Under the pieces are notes generated by a model, which had not been told where the DNA came from, searched no databases, and saw nothing but the letters and a program-made list of their open reading frames with translations. Positions 1-11,340 of a DNA stretch of 64,000 bases are shown piece after piece; the first letter of the stretch is position 1; every line of letters begins with the position of its first letter. The DNA is from Paraspadella gotoi. Taxonomy: Eukaryota; Chaetognatha. A program made the position numbers and the translations under genes. The stretch is from NCBI GenBank assembly GCA_051294375.1, contig CM119266.1, positions 19,975,657 through 20,039,656 on the forward strand, given 5' to 3'.

Positions 1-162
1 TAGATGACTTTGACGCTATTGAGTTTTTGGATAAATATGAGTTGACATTCCTAGTAGAAAAATTAATGGAGATAAATGCGAGATAAATAATGGAAAACTA
101 TTTCACAATAGGTTCAAATTAATCGCTATCGACTTTAGATAAATCCCAATTCAACCGTACAC

Positions 163-1757
163 CTATGCATGTTGGCTGCAGTCGACAGCGCCGGCGAATC
201 CATCTCCTCCAACACGTCTTCAGGGAGTGACGAAATGATCGCCAATTTCACGATTCGCGCCACCCAAATCGGCGCCATTCCTTCTTTGCTCTTAGATGAA
301 AAATTGGCGCGTATCAGCAGGGGCCTAGAAAGAAACAGAATGTCTGGTAGCGTTTTTTCCTTCTTTCGTTTTCTTTCTATCTTAAATTAAGTTACAGAGA
401 AACAAGTTTGAGCAAACAATTAACTTGCCTTCGTCTTTTTCTTTTTCAACATTACGTTAATGCCCTAAAACATACATCTTTTAAAAATTCAAATGCTGTC
501 CATTTGGTTATTGTCGTTATGTTATCCCAATGGCATTGTCAGGTTGTTCTTTTTTTCTTTTTTTCTTTTTCATTCTTCTTTTTTCCACTTAATGATTGGC
601 TTGTTTTATAATATATTTGTTCGTTTTGTTTTGTTTTTTATTAATTAGCTTTTCTGTATGCGTTCATTTTTTGTTCATTCATTCGGTTTCGGTCATTATA
701 TTTATAGTAGTTTTGTTAAAAGTTGTTGTAGTAATTGTTTTGGTTATGTTGATTATGCAAAATATAGTTATTGTAGTTTTTTGGTATTTGTAGTATTTGT
801 GGTGATTGTTATAATTACATTAATTACTAATTATTGTTGTTGTAACATGCCTTTACATATCATATTCATAGTGTATTTATTTGGTCCAGACCTTTCCACA
901 GCAAAATGAAAATTTTTGAAGGTCTTCAGCTTTAAAAAAGCTGCGGAAACGTCGAGTTCCTTGACGGCTTTATTGGCGTCGTTCAGAACAACATTCGCAA
1001 GGATACGCGGGAGGCTCGACGTAGGAGTGTCTTTTGTTCCGATAATCACCGTTAGATGGACGCAGTGGATAGGAATCGAATCGAAACAATGGATTAACTC
1101 TTTCTCCGCCCGCCCGATACTGCAGTCACTGTAAATTAAATGTTAGTATTAATTATAATTGATTTCTGTATTTATTTTATTATAATAATTTATTCTTTTG
1201 TGATGATGTTCAATAGTTTTTTGTTGGGTTGTATACGCTAATATTTTTAGAGTTATATTATGATTTATAGTCTCGAAAAGTAATTTATAAAATTTAAGCA
1301 GTCATATTACGAATCGGGGGAGGGGGGGGAAGAAGACGCGGAGAGTATAATATAATATAATATCTATAAATAAAATATTCAAATAATAAAAAATAGATAT
1401 TCAAACAATAAATCTATAATTATTATAATTAATAATAAAATATTCAATTAAATGAGCAATTCCACTGAATATGCACGGAATCGTCCATAGAAGAATCGAC
1501 GGAAGAACAATTAATGACTCCATTCGAACATTATTAATATATGTGTTTTATTCGTTTACAACAATTAGTTGAAACAGTACATTCAAAAGGGCATAGAGCA
1601 TTACAGATAAATTGTACAGTTTACGATTCAACAAAATATAATTAATATAATTATTATCGTTATTATCGTTAATCAATAAGGAAAACCTTGCAACTGGATC
1701 TGGAATGTTGGCTTTCGCTTCGGCTTTCCCCTTTTTCTTATCTTTTTTGGGTGGCAT
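163..1757 (-). CDS. Unrecognised gene, first three exons (partial, runs off left edge)
   Basis: I do not recognise this protein. Three minus-strand exons fit together with matching phases: 1687-1757 (start codon at 1757), 892-1128 and 163-324, each with GT donor and AG acceptor. The joins are phase 2 each time, and the last donor (ATAG|GTGTAC) leads past the window edge. The N terminus is strongly basic (MPPKKDKKKGK...), a style often seen in ciliary or cytoskeletal proteins, but that is only a resemblance. The rest is a mixed alpha/beta-like sequence of about 157 residues with no signal peptide or membrane segment. The plus-strand open frames over the same stretch look like shadows, because only the minus strand gives consistent splice phases. 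The intron lengths here (about 560 bp) are longer than most in the window. Confidence 0.5.
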
Positions 1758-2128
1758 CTTAACGTCGTATTAATCGTGAAGCCGTTACAATATTTAATGC
1801 TGTTTAGCTGTTTAGCTGTTTAACATTTTCAGGTCGATGACGATGATTTTGCTTTCGTGATTCTTTTTATTTTCTTCAAACGTGAGCAACGTTATCATCT
1901 TATTCTAAAGCTCCGGCTTTTCCTTAACATGAATTCGTGACGTTGAATATAGATTCTTTATTATTTTATCTCTAAATTAATTTATTTAAGAACCTTAACC
2001 CGTATAATAAATGGTAAGAACTTATCTTTGACATTTTTATCTCAGAAATGAAATTTAACAACATAGTTCAGCACAATATGTAAAAGTTAACAGACAGTAC
2101 CATTGTGACGCACTGTATTAAAATTAAG

Positions 2129-2161
2129 TTCAGAAAGGGGGCGCTTTTGAAAATGAGAACC
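2129..2161 (-). repeat. Solo terminus of the GGCTCTCTTTTCC terminal-inverted-repeat family
   Basis: The stretch ending GGGGGCGCTTTTGAAAATG resembles, in reverse orientation, the ends of the elements at 32941 and 50095. Nothing else of the element is preserved. Confidence 0.35.
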
Positions 2162-2219
2162 AATTTTTTTTTTGTTCATCTTTCAACCTTAGCATATTCC
2201 CTCCTATCACTTCCGCTAG

Positions 2220-2810
2220 TCAAGCCGAGTCACTATTTCTTTTTCGATTTACGCCAGACCCCCTAACCACCACTTCAAGCATCGTCCCCTACAGGCTAAC
2301 CACCTAAACTACCCCCCCTTTCCGCTTTCTCTCTCCTTTGATGACCAATTTGGACCCTCAACGAAAGCCCAGATGGTTGTTCGTTGCTTCTTCGTTGTCC
2401 AGCGCCGCGGCCACGGCTGGAGACCTCGAACCGAACGTCCGTTGCCCCTTTCGATCTGGAGACCCCGCGCAGGCGCCCCCGTCGTGGCTCAAAATGTGCC
2501 TCGCAACCCGCCTGGCCTCGATCGCTTAAGTCGGTGCTTCCATGATTCCCCCGCGGCGGAACCGCGTTGCGACCCAGTTGCCCGCGCTGAGCCTCATTTC
2601 CTGTCTTGACGTTCAGGTTTGGCCTCACGTCGTGATCCCCGCTTGACGCCTCCACTTCCCGCAACCGTTCGACGTGAGGGCGCTGCTGATCGATTGGGCG
2701 CAAGGCCGCGGCCTCCATGGACCGTGATCGGGCGAGCGGAAAACTCGGAATGCCGGATCGCCACTCTGACCGATCGGGCGCCGACGGGCGAGGCGCACGG
2801 CTAAGAAGCT
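2220..2810. promoter_or_regulatory. GC-rich, CpG-rich island without supported gene
   Basis: Within AT-rich surroundings this stretch is distinctly GC-rich and open in several frames on both strands (for example a 140-codon minus frame at 2296-2718). None of the translations looks like a family I know; they are arginine/glycine-rich shadows of GC-rich DNA. It lies about 460 bp upstream of the start codon of the minus-strand gene at 1757, so a promoter-associated CpG island is the simplest reading. Inference only. Confidence 0.25.
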
Positions 2811-2982
2811 ATTAACTTGGATAATGTGATCGCTCGATTAGCTTAAATGACCGACGGGTCGATGAACGAAAGGGCGATTCGAAATGAGAGAGTATGAGAG
2901 GGAGGGAGAGGGGAGGAGAGAGGGAGATAGAGAGTGAGCAGAGGACAGAGCTGGGAGGGGAGAGGAGTCTGATGAGCGGAGA

Positions 2983-2983
2983 A

Positions 2984-3015
<32 letters not shown>
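2983..3015. repeat. (GA)n microsatellite
   Basis: A pure GA run sits at the end of a purine-rich stretch that begins near 2880. Confidence 0.9.
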
Positions 3016-3021
<6 letters not shown>

Positions 3022-3945
3022 GCATCGCCGTTGCGATACAATACAATCGATAAATGAACTACCAGACGATTGAACAAACAGATAAGATTATTCCGACATT
3101 GGGCAAATTATCCGCGAATAAGTAACGGATGTTGGACGAGGCTCATTAAGATATTGGGAGACCGGGAAAGATAGTCACGCCTTATTTCACGAAACCAATG
3201 AATTGAATTTAAATGAGAATTGCAAATGAAAATTTATTCACAAACTAGCAACTCGAGGTTCAGTTGGTAATTTATCAAGAGAAAAAAAATATTACAAAAC
3301 AGAAATTATTAAATATTAACCGTAGATAATAAGGTTATAAATAAGGTTATCAGATACCGATTGACCCGCCCTCTCTAATCGACTGCATTTAGGTGATCAT
3401 TTGTTTCGCTTCGCTCGTCCGCCTTCGCCGCCCGTCGCTTTATTACTCTCTTTTTTGGGCCGAAATAAACGTGCGGAACCGTTAGGGTTATTTTCTTTCT
3501 CCCTCTCTCTCTCTATCATAACCCATGGCCGTTTTTCGCCCTCCAGTTCTTTGGTCATTTTCCACCTTTTGATGGTCATCTTGCCGACTTTGCCCATGGA
3601 TCAGGAACCCGCCTCGCTCTTCCGCTTGCCCTTCCCTCTAAGACCACCCTTCTCGCCAAACTCCCCCCCCAACTCCCCCCCCGTCCGCCTAAAGTTAGTT
3701 TTGTGGCTCTGACAAAGAAAAGTTTCGTTGTAACAAATTGTTTATATCAAAACTCAGCGTTCACGGTTCACTGTTCCCTCGTATCTACCATGTTGGAAAT
3801 GAAGATTTTCACCAAAACTTTAACTTTATAAGAAAATAAAACAAAAAAAGGAAAGAAGAGAGAAAAAGTAGAAAGGAAATGAGAGCAGCGAGAAATATTC
3901 TCTCGATCCTAAAGATAAATGGAAAAAAAATAGAGGAATACGAGG

Positions 3946-4175
3946 AATGCTTTGCTTTGCTTTGATTTGCTTTGCTTTGCTTTGCTTTGCTTTGCTTTGC
4001 TTTGCTTTGCTTTGCTTTGCTTTGCTTTGCTTTTGCTTTTGCTTTTGCTTTACTTTACTTGAAATACTTTACTTAACTTTAATTAACTTTACTTTACTTT
4101 ACTTTACTTTACTTTACTTTACTTTACTTTACTTTTCCTTACTTTACTTTACTTTACTTTTACTTTACTTTACTA
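3946..4175. repeat. Compound pentanucleotide satellite (TTTGC)n then (TTTAC)n
   Basis: About 17 near-perfect TTTGC units change through a short TTTTGC zone into about 17 TTTAC units. The same pentamer frame differs at one position between the two halves. It is flanked on both sides by a duplicated 'aatagaggaatacga' segment (about 3930 and 4176). Confidence 0.9.
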
Positions 4176-4681
4176 AATAGAGGAATACGACTTTTCTGGT
4201 ACGTCCTTCACTAAAAAGTTTTCTTTATATAACCAAATATATAGTAATTTTGGAATAATGTATATAAAATCTAATTTAATTTTAAGGTATCATTGTTTGT
4301 TCTACTTTTTTTCTCGGTTGATGAAAACGAAGGGTTCGTCAACGTAGACGAGATAATAGACTTTGAACGAGCAAAGCATCTTAAAAATGTTGATTTAATT
4401 GAGAAAAGGAAGAGAGGAGATGCGTCGAGTATGCTGTGACGATGAGAGAGATGAGGTGCGGGGAGGGGGAAGGGATGTGGTGAGAGGAAGGAGTAGACGA
4501 GATGGAAAGGTGGGGTGGAGCTGCGAGAGGAGGAGGGGAAGAGGAGGTGTGGAGGAATAGTGGGAGAGAGGAGGAGTGAGGGAGACGGGGAGACGGAAGG
4601 GGAGGAAGGAGCGCGCGACGACGGAGGAAGAGAAGGGCTGACGTGCAGAAGCGATGCAGATAGGAGGAGCGGAGGACGGAA

Positions 4682-4685
<4 letters not shown>

Positions 4686-4721
<36 letters not shown>
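4686..4721. repeat. (AG)n microsatellite in a purine-rich tract
   Basis: A pure AG run closes a purine-rich tract running from about 4400. The 160-codon open frame on the other strand is low-complexity Ser/Leu/Pro and not a gene. Confidence 0.85.
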
Positions 4722-4726
<5 letters not shown>

Positions 4727-5167
4727 GAGAGAGAATTTTCTTGTTTTTCCCATGAGTTTTTTTTTTGCTCAATCGAGACTAAGTGCGCCGAGAAAAACGA
4801 AACGAAAAAACCGAAAAAAACGATACTTATAAATGATAGGCGAGTATTTTAATAAAAAAAAGAAAATGTGAATCAAAAAGGACTTGTTCATTTCTGAGCC
4901 CGAGGGTAGTTGCGGATCCTCGAATTCTCATTGGATAATTTAAAGTGAAAAAAATGAGAAGAGGCGTCCTTGAGAACCACGCCCAAAACCGGAAGAGCCT
5001 CTCCTCCAAAACTGACATTAAAGAAGATAACAGTCCGAACTAGAAGTTAGCGAAGACGACGACGACGAAAACGACGCTAATTAGAATATAATTATAAAAG
5101 TGAATAAAAAGAAAATTTCTCTCTCGAAATAATATTGAAATAAAAATGATAATGATGTTTAATTTTT

Positions 5168-5296
5168 TTTGGTTATATCTAAAATCGGATTTTGCGTTTT
5201 AAGTTTTTTTGCATTCCAGATTGTTTGGNNNNNNNNNNGTTATATCTAAAATCGTATTTTGCGTTTTAAGTTTTTTTGCATTCCAGATCGTTTGGG
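5168..5296. other. 10-N gap flanked by near-identical direct repeats
   Basis: Ten Ns at 5229-5238 separate two near-identical copies (about 60 bp, one or two differences) of the segment starting GTTATATCTAAAATCG. Either a tandem duplication or, more likely, two contig ends that overlap and were not merged. Confidence 0.85.
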
Positions 5297-5838
5297 AATT
5301 ACTTGGCTTAGAGATCGTTAGATTTTTGTAAACCTTGTATGCAAAAATTCGATACTTACAAAACTTTTTCCCTCACTAAATTATGCTTCTATTTGCTCTT
5401 TTATCTAGATTATTTTTTTATATTTTTAAATTTATATTACACATCTAACTCAATTATCAAAAGGATAACAATAATTGTTACCGTATAATTTTTAAAAGAA
5501 AACGCAATGCAAGGTTACAAAATTACTTCTTCCTTGTTTAATCAAGTCAATTACTAGAAAAGTTAAGCATTTCTTCGGAATAATGAGTAAGGGAGACTTT
5601 CTCGCTCGAATCCGGATATCAAACCGGAAATTTGTTTCTGTCAGATTCACGTACGGGACGAAAGGACTAAGACGGCATCAATGACCGCGATAATTACGCC
5701 TTATTGGCCACCTATCAAAGTGTTCATTTGTCGGCCACGACTAATTATTGACACAAAAATGTTTATAAAGAAGTAACAAAGAATTGTCCTAATGTCAATA
5801 CTGAAAAGTTGTCCCTCCCTGTCGCGTTCGTTGCTAAG

Positions 5839-5866
5839 CGACGACGACGACGACGACGACGACGAC
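5839..5866. repeat. (ACG)n trinucleotide repeat
   Basis: Nine or so perfect ACG units; no supported reading frame uses them. Confidence 0.85.
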
Positions 5867-6171
5867 TGAATCTTTGCTTCAATTAGAAAGAGAAAACGGA
5901 AGGAAAAGAAAAACGAGATCGAAGATCCCGAAGAGAATAAATCCCGAGTACGAAATCTCTCGGCGACCGATTAATTATTGCTTAGAAAATAAAAACGTCA
6001 ACGATTGAGGGTAAACAAAGAAAGAAACAAAGAAACAAGGAAACAAAGAAAGAGCCTCCAACCAAAAGTAGTGGGGGTGGATGGCCGAGTCAATGAAGAT
6101 AAGCGCCAAGGTAAGTTAACTACGTTAGTGCGGTATTGGGGGGAGAAGGGTAGGGGGCGTGAGCCGCCCGG

Positions 6172-6173
<2 letters not shown>

Positions 6174-6227
<54 letters not shown>

Positions 6228-6284
6228 TCTCTCTCTCTCTTCTCTCTCTCTTTCTTTCTCTTCTCTCTTCTCTCTCTCTCTCTC
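6174..6284. repeat. (CT)n microsatellite
   Basis: A long CT run, pure at first and then interrupted by TTC and TTTC units. Confidence 0.9.
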
Positions 6285-6538
6285 TTGACAGATGCACAAA
6301 GATAGATTGAAGGTGGGGCAAAAATATGGGTAATGGATTCGGTCCAGGGAATCGAAACAAAAACCTCACCGTCTCTCTGGGCTTTCGACCCTTTCACAGT
6401 TTCTCCCCCACCAACTCTGACCTTTTCTCGCTGTCCTTTACAAAGTCGAAAATCTCACTGTTACACCTCGTTTTATTTTTGGCTTTCGAGTCGTTCACGC
6501 AAAATAAAGGCCAGATTCAAATACAGTTCGAGACACTT

Positions 6539-6548
6539 NNNNNNNNNN
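6539..6548. other. Assembly gap (10 N)
   Basis: Ten Ns; flanks are not duplicated, so this is a true unresolved join of unknown size. Confidence 0.95.
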
Positions 6549-6779
6549 CTCTGGAGGAGAGAAGAATCTATTTATTTTTCATGTTAATAAACACCTCGAA
6601 TCTGCTCATTAATGACGTTCGGGCCACTGAGAAACCGGAACGTCGTCGCTGGGGTGGACGACGACGACGACGACGATGACGACGACGAACGATTGGGCCG
6701 ATCGGGTGTTCGCTTAAGAGAAAAAAAAATTCTCGCAGGGTTTGCGGCGTCTTTTTCGCGACTGTTACTGTTTTGCGTT

Positions 6780-7230
6780 TCTTCCTTGCTCTCCCTCCTG
6801 CCTCTTCTTCTCTTCTTCTCTCTCCTCTCCTTCTTCTCTCTCTCTCTCTTTCTCTTTCTCTCTCTCTCTCTCTCTCGATTTCTTCTCTCTCTCTCTGTTT
6901 CTTTCTTTCTTTCTTTCTTTCTCTTTTTCCTTTATTTTCACACCTCTCAAGTCTTTTTTTCATATCTCTCTTCCTCCCCTCATATTTTCACTATTTCTAT
7001 TTTCTCTTCATATTCTCCTACTTTCTCCCCCTTTCTCTCTTTCGTCTTCTCCTATACTTTCCCCACCTCTCTGCTCTCTCTCCTCATCTCTTCCGGTCTC
7101 TCTCGGGTCTTTCCTCTCTTTGCTCTGTCTCTCTCTCTCTCTTTTCTCGATCTCTCTCTCTCTCTCTCTTGCTCATCGTCTCTCTCTACACTCCTCCTCT
7201 CTCTCCCTCGCCTCTTCTCGTCTTTCAACC
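6780..7230. repeat. Long polypyrimidine tract with CT and TTTC microsatellites
   Basis: About 450 bp of nearly uninterrupted pyrimidines on the plus strand. Long open frames across it encode only Ser/Leu/Phe or Arg/Glu repeats and are artefacts of composition. Confidence 0.85.
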
Positions 7231-7389
7231 GGGTGTTCGTCTGGTTCGCACGTGCGTTTTTCTTTCCCTCGCCTCGACACCGGGCGGAGTTTAAAAGGTC
7301 ACGGGAAACCTTTTTTTTTTCGTGTCTCTCGAAGAAAACAAAAGAGGAAAAAAGCATTTGGAGGTGAGACGATCGTCCGTCCGATAAAA

Positions 7390-7870
7390 GGACATTTTGA
7401 GACTTAAGATGTCATCCTCCTTTCATTTTCTGATTCGATTCAATTCTGCAAGGTTGTTTTCTCGTAAGAGTGATGGGGGCCTTAAACCACCACAGCTTGT
7501 CCAAAGTCAGGGGCAAGATGAATTATTTATAAAATTAATGGATAATTTTTTATATTGGTTGTACCAATTTCATAATAAGACATTAGAACGAAGATTTTAT
7601 TTTGAGGGTCCTTTAAACGAATCGATACGCAGATGTCTGGGCAACTCAAGATTGTTTGCTCAAGAAATCGTCGGCGGAGGAGTTCGATGTGGTCGTCTTT
7701 CTCGTCGTCGATTTCGTCTTGAAGGATCGAAGCGCTTCGTCGAGGTTTTCGATGTCTTCGTCGTCATTGCAACCATCTTCATTTGGAATTTGACGGCGTC
7801 GTCGTCATCATTCTTTGTCGTCGTCTTCATCGTCGTCGTCGTCGTCGACGTCGTCTCCAGGGTTTGATAG
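7390..7870. other. Ambiguous open region, possible exon
   Basis: A 156-codon plus frame (7397-7867) overlaps a minus frame ending near 7660 whose translation (IPNEDGCNDDEDIENLDEA...) looks more protein-like. Both run through a CGT/ACG trinucleotide repeat at about 7795-7860. Without homology or clear splice partners I cannot choose, and no gene is claimed. Confidence 0.2.
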
Positions 7871-8523
7871 AAACACTTGTTCTATTCGTTCTTAGCCGAG
7901 TTTCTTCATCTGGTTGTTGTTCAAACTAAGAGCCGTTTTCTGCTCCTGGGAAAATTGAGAACATTTCTTTCCAATTATGACAGCTGGTGTCAAAGGAAGA
8001 AGAAGGGAGAATGAGAAAGGAGAGGAGGAGGAGGAGGAGGAAGATGATAACCAGTTGGAGGAGGGGAAATAGAAAGAAAAAAAAGAACAAGGAGAAAACA
8101 CTTGATTAAACGATACAAATACATTGTAAAAAATGATCAATCGTATTATTTAAAACTATTAGTTCAAAGGGAACAAAAATCATCTTTCGGTTAAAATATT
8201 AGGTGATTACTAGTTTAGCAAGTAATTAACAAATAATAGTAACCAATAAAATTAATAAACAATAACAAACAAAAGTAATAACAAACGGCAAACATTTTCT
8301 TTTCACATCCCGATTTGAGTTGCCAGAAATGACGCATTAAACTGATTCGGGAAAAGGGGGGGCAGGTTTCTAAAGATAGAATTAATTGTAACGGCGAATA
8401 TTTTTTGTAACATCCAGGTGTCCGCCTCAACAGTAAATATATAAAACAAAGAGAAAGTAGGAAGAGGAGAGCGAGTGGTGGGAGTGAAAGAAAGAGGATG
8501 CAACTGGAAAAGCCCTTCAAGTC

Positions 8524-9119
8524 GGCTCTCTTTTCCAAAAGGGTCTCATTTCAGTTCCTTAATTCCACAATGTAATTTTAACCTTAATCGTAATTGGTTA
8601 TCAATCGTAACCCAAATCCTAAACCCAAATCCCTTAGCCTAACCTTAATCCTTAACCTTAAACCCTGGTACCTAACATTAATCCCTTACCTTACTAACTT
8701 TTTTAGTAATAAATTTGATGGTGACCATTACTCAATAAAAAATTAAAGACCTACGAGGCTGAAAACTATGTAATATTATTATTATATTATATTATATTAT
8801 TATTAGTGATTATGACCCAATAAAATAATCAAACCCATACAGTTCTGAATGACATAATGACATTGTCTATTACTGTAACTCTATAAAGTATATACTACTG
8901 GAAATACCGTGATGATATTGATAAAACTGTAACACAATGAAACAATGAAAAACTTACATCCCTGAAGACTAAACTAACTTACTAAAACTAACTTAATCCT
9001 TAACGTTTATCCCTAACCTAATATCCAACCATAACTTGTAACCTAATCTTCAAACCTTAAAAAAAATAACTCAATTACGAAATATAATAAGAAACGGGGC
9101 GCTCTGGGAAAATAAGGCC
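8524..9119 (+). mobile_element. Non-autonomous TIR element with telomere-like interior (copy A, complete)
   Basis: The left end GGCTCTCTTTTCCAAAAG and the reverse complement of the right end (GGCCTTATTTTCCCAGAG) match at 20 of 29 positions when extended to 29 bp. The interior holds degenerate CCTAACCTTAAT-type repeats and no reading frame. Both ends are bordered by GTC (8521-8523 and 9120-9122), a possible 3-bp target duplication. At about 600 bp it has the form of a MITE. Confidence 0.6.
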
Positions 9120-9474
9120 GTCAATTCTTCCCTAACGAAGAGCCTCGAATCTCGTCTGGCGTCGCACCTCGCGTCAAAGACCTCGTTGCAGGTGTCGCGT
9201 CGAATTGGATCTTGAACACCTTGAGATCCTCGCTAAATTCGGATTAGTTGTTGGGAGTCATAAACTGGGAGGAAGCTCTTCGAGGCAGCTCATCGAATAT
9301 TCTTTTTTTTTATGGAAGCTCTTTTCAATATATATATAAACTTTTTGAAAGAAATCTTGAAAAAAAAAAAATCTCTTTGAAATTCAAATTGAATGAACTC
9401 TTTAAAAATCCTCGACGATTAAACTCTCATTGGAAGCCTTTTAGAATTATACTGCTAGACTGAGAATAAGCTTG

Positions 9475-9476
<2 letters not shown>

Positions 9477-9514
<38 letters not shown>
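9477..9514. repeat. Poly(T) tract
   Basis: About 38 consecutive T; read on the minus strand it is a poly(A) tail-like tract, but no retroposed gene is recognisable next to it. Confidence 0.9.
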
Positions 9515-9515
<1 letters not shown>

Positions 9516-9640
9516 TTAACGCCTCAACGCCAAATATGGCCGAGTGAGTTTTTGTAGACGAACTAGACAACACGAACAAACAAACAAACAAAGATTTCGA
9601 TTCTTTAATTAAAAGAATCGTCGTCATCCTCATCTTTTTT

Positions 9641-10035
9641 AGTTGCGCCGCGAGTACTCGTCGAGCAACTCTATAAGTCACTTTTCGGTCCGTGGGTCCG
9701 TCAGTCCGTTGGTCCGTCGGTCTGTCATACTTACATTAAAAATGCTCATAATGACATAATGGCACAACTTGAATATAGCTGGTTGATCATTTGTCAAGAC
9801 AGGAAAAAACCTCAAATCTAAGGAACTGCTAGCGCCCCGTTCAGGAAATAAAAGACAAAAGACAAAAGACAAAATTCCGATGTAGTGATTTTCATAAATG
9901 TACGGGCTGAGAAAGTTATGGTAGTCATGTCATTTCATGACGACATGTCATGTAATGTCACGTCATGTCACAAGAAACACACATTATGATGCAGTTACTG
10001 CGGTGCAATACATTTGAATAACCGTTCTTGTTTTT
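9641..10035 (-). mobile_element. Palindrome-ended dispersed repeat (copy 1)
   Basis: It begins with a 30-bp near-palindrome (AGTTGCGCCGCGAGTACTCG... to 9670), followed by CCGT/GGTCCGTC-type short repeats. It ends near 10000-10035 in GCGGTGCAATACATTTGAA. These three landmarks recur in the same order, inverted, at 21.5-21.9 kb and 34.7-35.0 kb. No coding capacity. Confidence 0.6.
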
Positions 10036-10199
10036 TTTAAGAATCTTCGTCTCAGTCTTCTCCATCATCGTTATCTTGTTATCCCAATCATCTCGAACAT
10101 CGTCGATCCCATTATCTTTTTCTCACATCTTTTCTTTTCCAATTCTTCAAATTCAAAGGAAGTGAATTGAGGAAAAAAAAAAAGGTTGAGAGGCTGATT

Positions 10200-10350
10200 T
10201 TAAAAAAATGGGGGATGAGCGGGCCAAAGTGGGAAAAGAACGGGCGGCTTGAGTAATAAGGGCCTTTGCCCTCCCTTAAAAAATGGGGGATAAGCGGGCC
10301 AAAGTGGGAAAAGAAGGGGCGGCTTGAGTAATAAGGGCCTTTGCCCTCCC
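10200..10350 (+). repeat. 76-bp tandem duplication
   Basis: Two adjacent copies of a 76-bp unit (10200-10275 and 10276-10350) differ at only a few positions. A third start (TTAAAAA) follows immediately. Confidence 0.85.
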
Positions 10351-11068
10351 TTAAAAACGGACCACACCAGCCGAAGCCCGTTCGTGGAGAGCGGAGGAGG
10401 CGGCGTTAGCGTCGGGACGGTCGTTTGGGGGGAAAGCTTCTTGCTCGTCGGCTCGTCTCAACTAGAGAACCCGACTGAGTAAATGACGCCAAGTATGACG
10501 CGAAAACTTTATCTTTTTTCCGCTGGTATGGGTGGGAAATGTGGGTGGGAAATGTGGGTGGGAACCGCGAGGGAACTGTGGGTGTTGGTCTCAAAACACG
10601 AAACGGGATATTTGCAGAGGAAAGAGGATTTGGAAAACGAGGAAAGAGAGATGAAAGATAAGGCGAGTTTGAGAAGAAAAAAAAAACGCCATAGATAACG
10701 ATCATTTAACGGAAAAACGCGCGGCTTTCTTGTTTATAATACGAAATGTCATATACATGGTCATATTTGGACCTAAATGTTATATATGGTACTTTTATAC
10801 AATTAAAACATTTTATAAAAACTAATTGTACCACTTCGGCCGAGACCGGTACATTGGGGTCAACAAGTACAGTGGTGAAGTGGCGAAAATGGCTCGTGTC
10901 TCGTCGGGTGGGATTTCTAAACCTCGCTGGATCACGAGAGGAGTGTAATCGGCCCAGAATCTACGAAGAATGTCTCGTCGTTGTCTAAGTTTTCCAATCC
11001 ATACGGAACCCACTAATGCTTCCATTGGCGCTGAGGCGTCTCTTTTGAAGGATCTCGTAAACAATTCT

Positions 11069-11069
<1 letters not shown>

Positions 11070-11114
<45 letters not shown>

Positions 11115-11192
11115 TCAGGACAGTTAAGCTCCATTTTCCACTTGAATACGGAAGTCATCGATGAGATGGACGACGACGACGACGACGACGAC
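11070..11192. repeat. (ACG)n repeats in a GC-rich open region
   Basis: An ACG run at 11070-11112 and a second at about 11168-11192 lie in a GC-rich patch (10.35-11.28 kb). That patch is open on both strands, for example minus 10822-11064. No family is recognisable, and no gene is claimed. Confidence 0.6.
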
Positions 11193-11285
11193 ACGTCGTC
11201 TTTACAATCACCTCGCGCCGCCGAGTCCACTTTGCGAAGACGACGACTCATCCTTTTCTCATTTTTTTCGAGCAATCCTCATTAA

Positions 11286-11340
11286 CGTTCGTTCGTTCGC
11301 TCGTTCGTTTGTTCGCTCGTTCGTTCGCTCGTTCGCGCGC
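11286..11340. repeat. (CGTT)n tetranucleotide repeat
   Basis: Tandem CGTT/CGCT units directly precede a truncated copy of the GCCGAAACATGT repeat (11355-11400) that also occurs with the hammerhead-like motif at 45.3 kb. Confidence 0.8.

Noticed and set aside
169-390. Plus-strand frame at the left edge
   Set aside because: The minus strand in the same place gives an exon whose phase matches two upstream exons; the plus frame has no partners.
2296-2804. 140-codon minus frame and overlapping plus frames
   Set aside because: All frames are open because the DNA is GC-rich; no recognisable protein and no consistent splice partners.
3947-4180. 77-codon frame of repeated Cys-Phe-Ala-Leu-Leu
   Set aside because: Translation of the TTTGC/TTTAC satellite.
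6568-7407. Several long open frames (up to 251 codons) on both strands
   Set aside because: They translate a polypyrimidine/polypurine tract into Ser-Leu-Phe or Arg-Glu repeats; no domain and no splice structure.
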